A stretch of DNA of 24,088 bases from DASPJR01 sp035628505 (GTDB lineage: Bacteria; Planctomycetota; SZUA-567; H5-PLA8). Position numbers and translations under genes: made by a program. The notes under the pieces are model-generated. The model saw nothing but the letters and a program-made list of their open reading frames with translations. It ran no database searches and was not told the origin of the DNA. Positions 1-6,314 of this stretch are shown piece by piece. The first letter of the stretch is position 1. Each line of letters opens with the position of its first letter. Location of the stretch: contig DASPJR010000079.1 in assembly GCA_035628505.1 (NCBI GenBank), forward strand, positions 1-24,088, written 5' to 3'.

Positions 1-853
1 CGTCGCTCTTCTTCCAGGCGTTGCCGCCAGCGGCCAGCCACTTGGGAGCGTGCGCGCGGTCCATGACGGCGCGGTCCATGCGCACCAGCTTCGGGTTGTG
101 GCAGAGGCACTGGGACGTTTCGAGCTCGCCCGCGTGCCAGCCCGGCGTCTCTTCCGTGGGGCCTTCCAGAACGTCCTTGAGCATGCCGAGGTAGCGTTCG
201 GCGTACGGCTTGTAGTAGGCGACAACCGCGCCCGTTTCGTTGCGCAGCTTGCGCAGCACCGGATCGACGACCTTCACGTTCGAGCCGTGGCCGTTGACGA
301 AGATGATGCGGTTGAAGCCGTGGTGAATCAGGCTGCGGCCCATGTCATACAGGAGATTCAGGTAAGTCTCGACGCGCAGGGTCATCGAGCCTGTGCCATC
401 GCCGGGGTTCTTCAGGTGCTGCGGGCTATAGCCCAGCCACAATGTCGGCGTGTAGAGGATGCCAGCTTTTTCACCGGCGCGGCGAGCGACTTCGGTGCTG
501 CTGATCGAATCGCAGAAGAGCGGCAGGTGCGGTCCGTGCTGTTCGAGCGACGCCTTGGGAATCAGGATCGTGTCCGAGTACTTGAGATACTCTTTGACGT
601 CGACGCAGGACAGATCGCCGAGGCAGTACGACGGCAGCTTGAGCTTATCGAGTGTCGCGCGGCGCGGTGCGTGAGCCTGGTCCTGGAAGGCCGGCTTGAT
701 GTGCGCTGCCGGTCCGCTGGCGCGCTGGTTCTTGTCCCAGGCAATCACGCCCTTGGCGCCGGAGCTGTTGCCAGTCGCGCCGCCGCCGCCGTAATTATCG
801 ACCTCAATGACAGCAGCTTCTTTTTTGCCCTTTGCTTTCGACTTTGTTGCCAT
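1..853 (-). CDS. Creatininase-family metal-dependent hydrolase (3' end outside window)
   Basis: Reading from the ATG at 853 gives 284 codons before the window edge cuts the gene. Creatininase family members are di-metal amidohydrolases or lactonases that open cyclic amides or related substrates in the cytoplasm. Visible family motifs are EQHGPHLP starting at residue 104 (metal-ligand Glu and His), an Asp shortly after in LPLFCDS, NGHGSN around His189, and HAGELETS at about 240-247, which carries the conserved Glu. An SD-like AGAGGAGAG lies 9 nt upstream of the ATG. Oddity: the metal motif normally lies close to the N-terminus, but here about 100 residues precede it, the first part Lys/Ala-rich and then Gly-rich (residues 1-35). 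It is the third gene of the minus-strand operon after the epimerase and Tm-1-like genes. The substrate cannot be told from sequence; creatinine itself is not implied. Confidence 0.9.
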   Translation of the reverse strand, partial: MATKSKAKGKKEAAVIEVDNYGGGGATGNSSGAKGVIAWDKNQRASGPAAHIKPAFQDQAHAPRRATLDKLKLPSYCLGDLSCVDVKEYLKYSDTILIPKASLEQHGPHLPLFCDSISSTEVARRAGEKAGILYTPTLWLGYSPQHLKNPGDGTGSMTLRVETYLNLLYDMGRSLIHHGFNRIIFVNGHGSNVKVVDPVLRKLRNETGAVVAYYKPYAERYLGMLKDVLEGPTEETPGWHAGELETSQCLCHNPKLVRMDRAVMDRAHAPKWLAAGGNAWKKSD

Positions 854-900
854 GTCTTGCTTCTCTCCTCTTGAGGGTAACTTTGTTTTTGAGTGTCATC

Positions 901-933
901 CTGATCGTTGCGCTTGATCAGAGCGCGGCGCTC
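901..933 (-). other. Intercistronic inverted repeats between Tm-1-like and creatininase genes
   Basis: Two abutting palindromes fill part of the 99-bp gap. CTGATC at 901-906 pairs with GATCAG at 916-921, and GAGCGC at 921-926 pairs with GCGCTC at 928-933 around a single G. They share base 921, so only one can form at a time. They may stabilise the transcript; no poly-U tract marks a terminator. Confidence 0.4.
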
Positions 934-952
934 AGCATGGCACTCGTGGCCC

Positions 953-2197
953 TTACGACAGAAACAATTTTACGGCTGCGTCGTGAACGACCTTCGCGAA
1001 GGACTCGTCGTTTACGTGCGCGTCAACTTCCTGGTACTGAATTTCTTTGCTCAAGCCGTTCTTCAGTTCAGCACGGAACGCCGCATCGATTTCCGGATCC
1101 CAGAACTCGCCTGTCTTGCCATCCTTGGAGAAGTTCGGAATCGAGAGGCCCTGAGTCGGAACGATGACGATGACTTTGCCTTTGCTGGCGTTGAGCTTCC
1201 TGCAGACCACGCGCGCAGCTTCGAGCTGCTCTTCTTTCGATGCGCGCACGAGCGTGAATTCGGGATTGTGATAGTGGCTTGGGCGGCTGCGCAGATTCTC
1301 GGGGATCGTCTCTTTGCGGCCGAAAACCATGAAATCGATGCTGCCGGGAACGATCAGCTGCGGCAGGCCGTGCTTGCCGGCCGCGTCCATGCGGGTCGGG
1401 CCGCCCATGTGGAAGCCGCCGCCGATTTCCCCGATGACTTCGCTGAGGGTGTAATCGATGACGCCGTGGAGCAGTCCTTGATCGATGAGTTCTTCCATCG
1501 CCGGACCACCGACGCCGTTGGCGTGGAAAATCACCAGGTCGCAGCCGAGCGGCTCGATCTGCTTTTTGATCCACATCAGCGGCCGCGTGGTATTTCCGAG
1601 CATCGTTGCGGCGATCTGCTTCTTGGTCTCCGGCTTCTTGCCCGCTTTCTGGCTCTTTTCGTAGGCGATCGCTCCGCCAGCCACGCATGCTGACGCCGAG
1701 TCAAACACGGCGCGCGCGACAGCGTTCAGACCAAGGATGTCGACGACCGAGTGCATCACGAAAATGTCTTTAGTGCCGATGAACGGACCGAATGGCCGGC
1801 GGCCGGAGGCGATAGGCGAGACGATGATCTTGGGGATTCCGATCGGCAGCACTTTCATTGCCGCCGCCGCGAGCACTCCGCCTTCCGCACCGCCGAGCGA
1901 AATGATGCCGTGAATCTTGCCTGCGTCGTAGAGCTCGCGCGTGATCTTCCTGACGCCTTTGAGCATCTCCTCGACTGCTTTGCCGCGGCTGCCCGCGTTG
2001 CGCAGTTGATCGATGGTGTGGCCTGAGGCGACAGCGACCTGCTGGCGCGTGAAGTCGGGCTTGCAGCCTTCGGCCTCGCCGAGGATGCCGCTATCGAGCA
2101 GCAGCGCCTGACAGCCCGCGTCGCGAATCCGTTCCGCGAGATAGTTGGACTCAGGGCCCTTTGTGTCCATCGTGCCGATTACGAGTACCGTCGCCAT
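953..2197 (-). CDS. Tm-1-like ATP-binding domain protein (UPF0261 family)
   Basis: 414 residues, a full-length size for this family. The N-terminal nucleotide-binding half starts VLVIGTMDTKG (residues 4-14) and continues through a Gly-rich stretch LGGAEGGVLA (101-110) and SPIASGRRPFGPFIGTKDI (127-145). The C-terminal half starts near TMLGNTTRP (198-206) and carries FHANGVGGPAMEEL (224-237). Members resemble the ATP-binding half of the tomato Tm-1 antiviral protein; the bacterial enzymatic role is not established. I place the start at the ATG at 2197; a TTG two codons upstream (2203) is possible but neither has a strong SD. It lies 122 bp after the epimerase stop, with a 10-bp hairpin in the gap, and 99 bp before the creatininase. 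The operon context suggests a catabolic rather than a defence role, which is inference. Confidence 0.9.
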   Translation of the reverse strand: MATVLVIGTMDTKGPESNYLAERIRDAGCQALLLDSGILGEAEGCKPDFTRQQVAVASGHTIDQLRNAGSRGKAVEEMLKGVRKITRELYDAGKIHGIISLGGAEGGVLAAAAMKVLPIGIPKIIVSPIASGRRPFGPFIGTKDIFVMHSVVDILGLNAVARAVFDSASACVAGGAIAYEKSQKAGKKPETKKQIAATMLGNTTRPLMWIKKQIEPLGCDLVIFHANGVGGPAMEELIDQGLLHGVIDYTLSEVIGEIGGGFHMGGPTRMDAAGKHGLPQLIVPGSIDFMVFGRKETIPENLRSRPSHYHNPEFTLVRASKEEQLEAARVVCRKLNASKGKVIVIVPTQGLSIPNFSKDGKTGEFWDPEIDAAFRAELKNGLSKEIQYQEVDAHVNDESFAKVVHDAAVKLFLS

Positions 2198-2238
2198 GTT
2201 CAAGAGTCTCGAAGTCGTCAGATTTCTTTGTGAGCTGG

Positions 2239-2268
2239 GCTTCGGGAAGTTTCCTGGTTTCCCGAAGC
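2239..2268 (-). other. Intercistronic hairpin, 10-bp perfect stem
   Basis: GCTTCGGGAA at 2239-2248 and its exact reverse complement at 2259-2268 enclose a 10-nt loop. It sits between the epimerase stop and the Tm-1-like start on the operon transcript. There is no U-run after it in the direction of transcription, so it is more likely an mRNA stabilising or processing hairpin than a terminator. Confidence 0.6.
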
Positions 2269-2319
2269 TCCAGTCTCACTTACTTAGTTTTCTTTGCGTC
2301 TTTGCCTGAGACAATCCGT

Positions 2320-3228
2320 TTACTTCGGCTCGCACTTGCGGATGTGCTCGATCGTGCGCTTGAAGTGGACGCTGTACTGCTCGTTCGTCATCGGGTAGCC
2401 GCCGTGGTCGATGATGAACTTGGTCTGGTGATCCATGTTCGACAGGTCGAAGTTGATATTGAAGAGCTCGGGCGTCACAGGCGAGCGGTCTCCGGGGATC
2501 ACGAACTCGGTCGTCAGGCAGCCTTCGTAGCCGACTTCCTTCAGGGTCGCGAGCAGCTTGGTCCAGTCCCAGTTTCCATCGCCCGGCGCGCGGCGGTTGT
2601 TGTCGGCGATATGGAAGTCGAAGAGCTTCTTGCCGACTTTGCGGATCGTCGCCAGAGGGTCTTTTTCTTCGATGTTGATGTGGAAGGCATCGAGACAGAC
2701 GCCAACATGTTCCGGGGAACCCACGGCTTCCATCAGCGCCAGGGCCTGTTCGCCGCGGTTGAGGAAGTTGGTTTCAAAGCGGTTGAGCGGTTCGAGCGCG
2801 ATGCGGACTTTCTTTTTCGCGGCATGCTCGGCGAGAACTTTGACGCCTTCGACGGCCCAGCTCCATTCGTTCTTCGGGCTGTCCATCGCGACAATCTTGC
2901 CGACTTCCGACGGAACCAGCGTCAGCACTTCGCCGCCCAGGTCATTGATCAGGTCGATGCAGGCCTTGACGTATTCGACCGACTTCTTGCGTTCCTTGGC
3001 ATCGCCGTGAATCAGGTCGCGCTTGTTGAGCATCAGCGTCACAGCGCCCCAGCATTCGAGCTTGTACTTGGCCAGCGTGGCGCGCATGGCTTTGCGGTCT
3101 TCGTACTCCGGGCGTTCGGGCGAGCCCATGATTTCAATGCCCCAGAATCCGCAGTCGCCCAGGCGCTTGGCGGTGACATCCAGCGGTTCGTCGCGCATCC
3201 AGTTGTGGGCGGAAAGACGATATGCCAT
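2320..3228 (-). CDS. Sugar phosphate isomerase/epimerase, TIM-barrel (xylose isomerase-like), ketose 3-epimerase type
   Basis: 302 residues of the AP-endonuclease-2/xylose isomerase-like barrel. The four metal ligands expected in D-tagatose/D-psicose 3-epimerases are all visible: Glu146 in ALEPLNRFET, Asp180 in VCLDAFHIN, His206 in FDFHIADNN, and Glu241 in TTEFVIPGD. The EPLNRFET signature is the strongest clue to ketose 3-epimerase or hydroxypyruvate-isomerase-like activity. The likely role is cytoplasmic isomerisation of a sugar or sugar acid. The ATG at 3228 has a strong AAGGAG SD 9-10 nt upstream. It is the first gene of an operon with the Tm-1-like and creatininase genes, and the DeoR-type gene lies 265 bp upstream on the same strand. 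A CCGGCA/TGCCGG hairpin sits in its leader. The exact substrate is unknown. Confidence 0.9.
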   Translation of the reverse strand: MAYRLSAHNWMRDEPLDVTAKRLGDCGFWGIEIMGSPERPEYEDRKAMRATLAKYKLECWGAVTLMLNKRDLIHGDAKERKKSVEYVKACIDLINDLGGEVLTLVPSEVGKIVAMDSPKNEWSWAVEGVKVLAEHAAKKKVRIALEPLNRFETNFLNRGEQALALMEAVGSPEHVGVCLDAFHINIEEKDPLATIRKVGKKLFDFHIADNNRRAPGDGNWDWTKLLATLKEVGYEGCLTTEFVIPGDRSPVTPELFNINFDLSNMDHQTKFIIDHGGYPMTNEQYSVHFKRTIEHIRKCEPK

Positions 3229-3259
3229 GGCGGGTGTTCTCCTTCTCTTGTGCCGCAGA

Positions 3260-3278
3260 CCGGCAGTCGACGTGCCGG
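3260..3278 (-). other. Leader hairpin upstream of epimerase gene
   Basis: CCGGCA (3260-3265) and TGCCGG (3273-3278) are a perfect 6-bp inverted repeat with a 7-nt loop, about 32 nt before the epimerase ATG. It lies in the probable 5' untranslated leader. It may be a structured leader element; no terminator U-tract or known riboswitch pattern was recognised. Confidence 0.35.
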
Positions 3279-3336
3279 AAGACGCAGCAGGGCCCTGTTT
3301 TCACCACGGAGAGCAGAGGCTGCTTCATCGCGCGGC

Positions 3337-3452
3337 AAGTGACGTTTTGTTAAACTCTACGTTTATGACGAGCTCATCTTGTCACATTCCTACACCGCAC
3401 GCAAGTTAAAAAGTGATAAATTTTGAGATGAAATGTTAGATTTTGTGACGAT
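3337..3452. promoter_or_regulatory. Candidate operator cluster upstream of the epimerase operon
   Basis: The gap between the DeoR-type gene and the epimerase contains AAGTGACGTTTTG at 3337-3349, TCTTGTCACATT at 3377-3388 and TTTTGTGACGAT at 3441-3452. All share a GTGAC/GTCAC core with A/T-rich flanks. The 9-mer TTTTGTGAC at 3441-3449 is also present, on the other strand, in the regulator's own promoter region (4299-4307). The pattern fits binding sites for the adjacent regulator, but that is inference. Confidence 0.5.
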
Positions 3453-3493
3453 CGGATGTTGCGTTTCGTGCGATTTCAGAGGATGTAACAGCG

Positions 3494-4255
3494 TTACGAA
3501 GCGATCTCGCGCACACCATTTTCCGTGACGAGAATATCGAAATCGTTGAGCACGCCAAGAGGGTAGGGGGCGAGGAAATTAATCTTCGTCGTGTCGAGGC
3601 ACAGAATGACTTTGTTCGCACGCGCCATGAAGGCCTGCTTCACTGCCGCGCCTTCAGGCGTCGAATCGTACACCTGGCCTTCATCTTCCATCAGCCCGGC
3701 GGCTGAGACGATCGCAAAATCGAAACGCATGCCTTCGAGCGTCTTGATCGCCAGCGGGCCGACCAGCGAGCCCGTGCGCGGATGCGGTTCACCGCCCGTG
3801 AGCGCCAGGCGAAAACCGACGTTTCGGCGCTGCAGTTCCATGAACAGCGGAACGCCATTCGTAAGTACGAAGGGATTCGGGTTTTCAGGCGACGTTTTCA
3901 GTACGCCGGCCAAAGCGAAAACGGTCGTGCTCGCGTCGAACGCAAGCGTCCGGGCCGTGGCGACGATTTTAGCCACGTGCTTGGCAATCAGTTCCTTTGC
4001 CGTCGCGTTCGCCGGCTTTCGCTCCGTAAAGGGCATGGCCGTTTCTTTTGCCGATGGCTTGCTGATGACCGGCACGGCCCCGCCGTGAACTTTCCGCAAA
4101 AGGCCTGCGGCTGAGAGCGTGTCCAAGTCGCGATGAACAGTCATGCGGCTGACGCGCAGCATCTCGCTGGCGTTGGCGACCGACAGAGCACCGTTCTTCT
4201 TGAGCGCTTCCAGAAGCTTGCGGCGGCGTTCTTCGGCGATCATTTCAAGGGACAC
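3494..4255 (-). CDS. DeoR-family transcriptional regulator
   Basis: 253 residues, the normal DeoR/GlpR length. The N-terminal helix-turn-helix covers about residues 8-60; VANASEMLRVSRMTVHRDLD (26-45) is the recognition region, with His in place of the usual Arg in the VRRDLD signature, followed by KVHGGAV. The C-terminal DeoR sensor domain, which binds phosphosugars in this family, covers about 83-245 and has AFDASTTVFALA (105-116) and LTGGEPHPRTGSLVGP (152-167). I chose the GTG at 4255 because a perfect AAGGAGG lies 6 nt upstream; an ATG at 4243 is possible. It is encoded just upstream of, and on the same strand as, the epimerase operon. It is likely a repressor relieved by a phosphorylated pathway intermediate, and probably self-regulated through sites at 4295-4323. 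Confidence 0.93.
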   Translation of the reverse strand: MSLEMIAEERRRKLLEALKKNGALSVANASEMLRVSRMTVHRDLDTLSAAGLLRKVHGGAVPVISKPSAKETAMPFTERKPANATAKELIAKHVAKIVATARTLAFDASTTVFALAGVLKTSPENPNPFVLTNGVPLFMELQRRNVGFRLALTGGEPHPRTGSLVGPLAIKTLEGMRFDFAIVSAAGLMEDEGQVYDSTPEGAAVKQAFMARANKVILCLDTTKINFLAPYPLGVLNDFDILVTENGVREIAS

Positions 4256-4294
4256 GAGCTGCCTCCTTTTTCATGGCTACACCACGAAGTAACA

Positions 4295-4323
4295 TTTTGT
4301 CACAAAATATCAAGTGACGAAAA
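4295..4323. promoter_or_regulatory. Candidate autoregulatory operator upstream of deoR-type gene
   Basis: TTTTGTCACAAAA at 4295-4307 is a near-perfect palindrome (6-bp arms around one C). A second arm, GTGACGAAAA at 4314-4323, forms a larger inverted repeat with TTTTGTCAC. The site lies about 40-70 bp upstream of the regulator's GTG start, and related sequences occur upstream of the epimerase. Confidence 0.5.
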
Positions 4324-4427
4324 GTGAAGATTTGGGAGAGCAGATATCGCCGAGATGCAACCGCCCGTAATTTCCACAATAAGACTGTGCCTTGCGTACG
4401 CTGGGCGCATGGACGTACACTTCAGCT

Positions 4428-5585
4428 ATGCGGATCGGCATCGATGGGCTTCATCTCTTTGGCAATTACGCCGGCATCGCTGGCTCGCTGGCAAAGCTTG
4501 TCGAGGCGCTTCGTCACACGTGCCCGCATGACGAGATCGTTCTCTATGTGCCGAGTGATTTCAAAGGTCCGCCAGTCGCGAACGGAGACGCCGGACTATC
4601 GATTCGCAAAACATTTTTCCCCGGAAGCTGGCGGACCATTCGCACGCTCTGGCGAAACTTTCGCCTGCAGAGCTGCACCTACAAAGACCAGTGCGATCTG
4701 CTGCACGGCCCCACGTACGCACTGCCAGGACTGATGACCAAACCGGCCGTTGTCACCATTCACGATGTCATCGCGTTTTCTCATCCGCTGTTCTGTACGC
4801 CTGGCAGCGCACGCGTACAAAAGCAGATCATTCCCAAAAGCGTGTCGGTCGCGCGACGCATAATTGTGCCGAGTCTCGCTTCAAAAGAAGAACTGTTGAG
4901 AAACGTCAAAGAGGCTTCAGCCGAGCGGATCGATGTCATCCCGTGGGGAGTGGGTGAGGAATTCAGGCCGCTCAGCGGAATTGAAACGATGAGTGAAGGC
5001 GCACGGGCAGCGGCGCGGGCGGCGCTGAATCTGCCGGAGCGCTACGTTCTTTATGTGGGCAACATCGAACCCAAAAAAAATCTCCCGGCGCTGATACAGG
5101 CCTTCTTCGCGGCGAAGATGAACAAGAAGTTTCCTCACAAGCTCGTGATCGCCGGCCAGAAAGGCTGGTCGATGGACAATCTCGAGCGGCTCATCCGCGA
5201 GCACAAGGCCGCCGACTATGTTTATTTTACGGGCTACGTTCCGCAGCGGGCGCTCCCAGCGATGTACAGCCTCGCGGATCTGTTCGTCATGCCCTCGCTG
5301 GTTGAAGGCTTCGGCATGCCGGTGCTTGAAGCCATGGCATGCGGCTGCCCGGTCGTGATCAGTTCAGATGCCGCGCTCCAGGAAGTCTGCGCCAGCGCCG
5401 CGCGAACCGTTCCTTATGACGCGCAGAAACCGCTGCAGCCGTTGCGCGAAGCAATCGAGGAACTTCTTCTAAATGACGCCGCACGTGCGGAGCTGATAAC
5501 ACGCGGCCGCCAGCGCGCGAGCCTATTCACCTGGGAGCGTACGGCAAAGCTGACGCGCGAAAGTTACCAGAAAGCGCTGCAGTAA
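4428..5585 (+). CDS. Glycosyltransferase family 4 (GT-B fold)
   Basis: 385 residues from the ATG at 4428. GT4 enzymes move a sugar from a nucleotide-sugar donor onto a glycan, lipid or small-molecule acceptor in the cytoplasm. The N-terminal acceptor half opens MRIGIDGLHLFGNYAGIAGS and has VVTIHDVIAF (108-117). The C-terminal donor half opens YVLYVGNIEPKKNLP (206-220) and has the E-x7-E motif EGFGMPVLE (Glu293 and Glu301) followed by AMACGCPVV. An upstream TTG (4392) would add 12 residues unlike the family start, so I prefer 4428, though its SD is weak. It is divergent from the DeoR-type gene and shares its organisation with the second GT4 at 13798. Donor and acceptor are unknown. Confidence 0.9.
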   Translation: MRIGIDGLHLFGNYAGIAGSLAKLVEALRHTCPHDEIVLYVPSDFKGPPVANGDAGLSIRKTFFPGSWRTIRTLWRNFRLQSCTYKDQCDLLHGPTYALPGLMTKPAVVTIHDVIAFSHPLFCTPGSARVQKQIIPKSVSVARRIIVPSLASKEELLRNVKEASAERIDVIPWGVGEEFRPLSGIETMSEGARAAARAALNLPERYVLYVGNIEPKKNLPALIQAFFAAKMNKKFPHKLVIAGQKGWSMDNLERLIREHKAADYVYFTGYVPQRALPAMYSLADLFVMPSLVEGFGMPVLEAMACGCPVVISSDAALQEVCASAARTVPYDAQKPLQPLREAIEELLLNDAARAELITRGRQRASLFTWERTAKLTRESYQKALQ

Positions 5586-5592
5586 TAATAAA

Positions 5593-5610
5593 CGCGGCAT
5601 TTCTGCCGCG
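5593..5610 (+). terminator. Hairpin just after the GT4 gene
   Basis: CGCGGCA (5593-5599) and TGCCGCG (5604-5610) form a perfect 7-bp stem with a TTTC tetraloop 8 nt past the glycosyltransferase stop. There is no U-run after it on either strand, so termination is plausible but weak. It lies between two convergent genes. Confidence 0.4.
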
Positions 5611-5637
5611 CTCAATCTACTCCAGATCAACTTGCTT

Positions 5638-5658
5638 TCATGCATCATGCATCATGCG
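5638..5658. repeat. Tandem heptamer repeat (3 copies, TCATGCA)
   Basis: Three head-to-tail 7-mers: TCATGCA, TCATGCA, TCATGCG. They lie between the convergent GT4 and thioredoxin-like genes, 5 nt from the latter's stop codon. The copies are too few for a structural array and the origin is probably slippage. Confidence 0.6.
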
Positions 5659-5663
5659 TCAGC

Positions 5664-6173
5664 TCACTTCTTCTTCGAATTCATGTACGCCTGGAAGTGC
5701 TGCGGGAACTGCTTGAGGAATGACGTCACGTTGCTTTGCGTGCACTGTTCGCCGGCGAAAGCGATGAGTTTGTCGCCGTTTGGCGCGCAGATGACCAGCG
5801 TGTTCGGGCCGGCACCGTACTTCTTCATCTTCTCGACGTTCGCCGCGCCGGCAGTGATTTTCGCGAACTGCGAAATACCGGCTTTCTTCAACTCATTCGG
5901 CACAGCGGGCGTATCGAAGATGGTTGTGGGGGCTTTGGGATTGTATTTCTTCGCGGCCATGAACGCGGTGCCGCCCTCGCCCGCATATTTTGCGGCCTCT
6001 TCGGGGCAAAAATAGAGCGCGAAGGCTTCATTCTTTCCCGCTGCCGTGGATTGCGCTGTTTCAACCGATTTGGCCCAGCCGACCGCCGGGCATCCTGCGG
6101 CGCCTCAGGCCGCGTACAGTGAAGCGGTGCAGGCCAGCGACAGAAGCGCGGCCAGGGCGAACTTGAAACGCAT
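5664..6173 (-). pseudogene. Exported thioredoxin-like protein gene interrupted by an in-frame TGA
   Basis: From the ATG at 6173, with an AAAGGAG SD 7 nt upstream, the frame encodes MRFKFALAALLSLACTASLY then Ala-Ala, a textbook signal peptide. Codon 23 (6107-6105) is TGA. The same frame then stays open for another 146 residues to a proper stop. After the TGA, residues 31-56 (VGWAKSVETAQ... ALYFCPEEA) and the region up to about 165 look like a thioredoxin-like fold of the single-cysteine type: a Trp about 20 residues before a Tyr-Phe-Cys strand. Later landmarks are KYNPKAPTTIF and GPNTLVICAPNGDKLIAF. The only downstream in-frame ATG is Met72, which would lose export and part of the fold. It may be a nonsense-mutated pseudogene, a sequencing error, or a recoded (selenocysteine or readthrough) gene. 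I cannot decide; the intact SD and frame argue that loss, if real, is recent. Confidence 0.7.
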
Positions 6174-6252
6174 AGCTGATCTCCTTTAGGAAACAGAACC
6201 AATAGCGGACTGTTCGATAAGTACTAAATAGCAGCCTCAGCGTTTGCAGGCA

Positions 6253-6279
6253 ATTACAATGTCTAAATAAAATTGTAAT
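6253..6279. promoter_or_regulatory. 8-bp perfect inverted repeat, possible operator or AT-rich terminator
   Basis: ATTACAAT (6253-6260) and ATTGTAAT (6272-6279) are exact inverted repeats separated by 11 A/T-rich bases. The site lies downstream of the radical SAM gene and about 80-105 bp upstream of the thioredoxin-like start, a fitting position for an operator of the latter. It is strikingly AT-rich for this GC-rich window. Confidence 0.4.
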
Positions 6280-6314
6280 ATCGATGAAAAGCCTGCACGT
6301 GTGCGAATTTCAGA

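Noticed and set aside
50..874. Long open frame on the plus strand covering the creatininase region
   Set aside because: It is the antisense of a gene with complete metal-site motifs, has no recognisable motif of its own and no SD.
908..1693. Plus-strand open frame antisense to the Tm-1-like gene
   Set aside because: GC-rich codon bias creates mirror frames; the minus-strand protein has strong family motifs.
2161..3342. 393-codon plus-strand frame across the epimerase gene
   Set aside because: Antisense to a protein with all four metal ligands; no domain recognised in the mirror frame.
3485..3497. GTAAC-AGC-GTTAC palindrome at the end of the DeoR-type gene
   Set aside because: Only 5-bp arms and overlapping the stop codon; could be chance and lacks relation to the GTGAC motif.
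5888..6202. Alternative reading frame over the thioredoxin-like gene
   Set aside because: Arg/Pro-rich without secondary-structure character; the interrupted frame has a signal peptide, SD and family-like fold.
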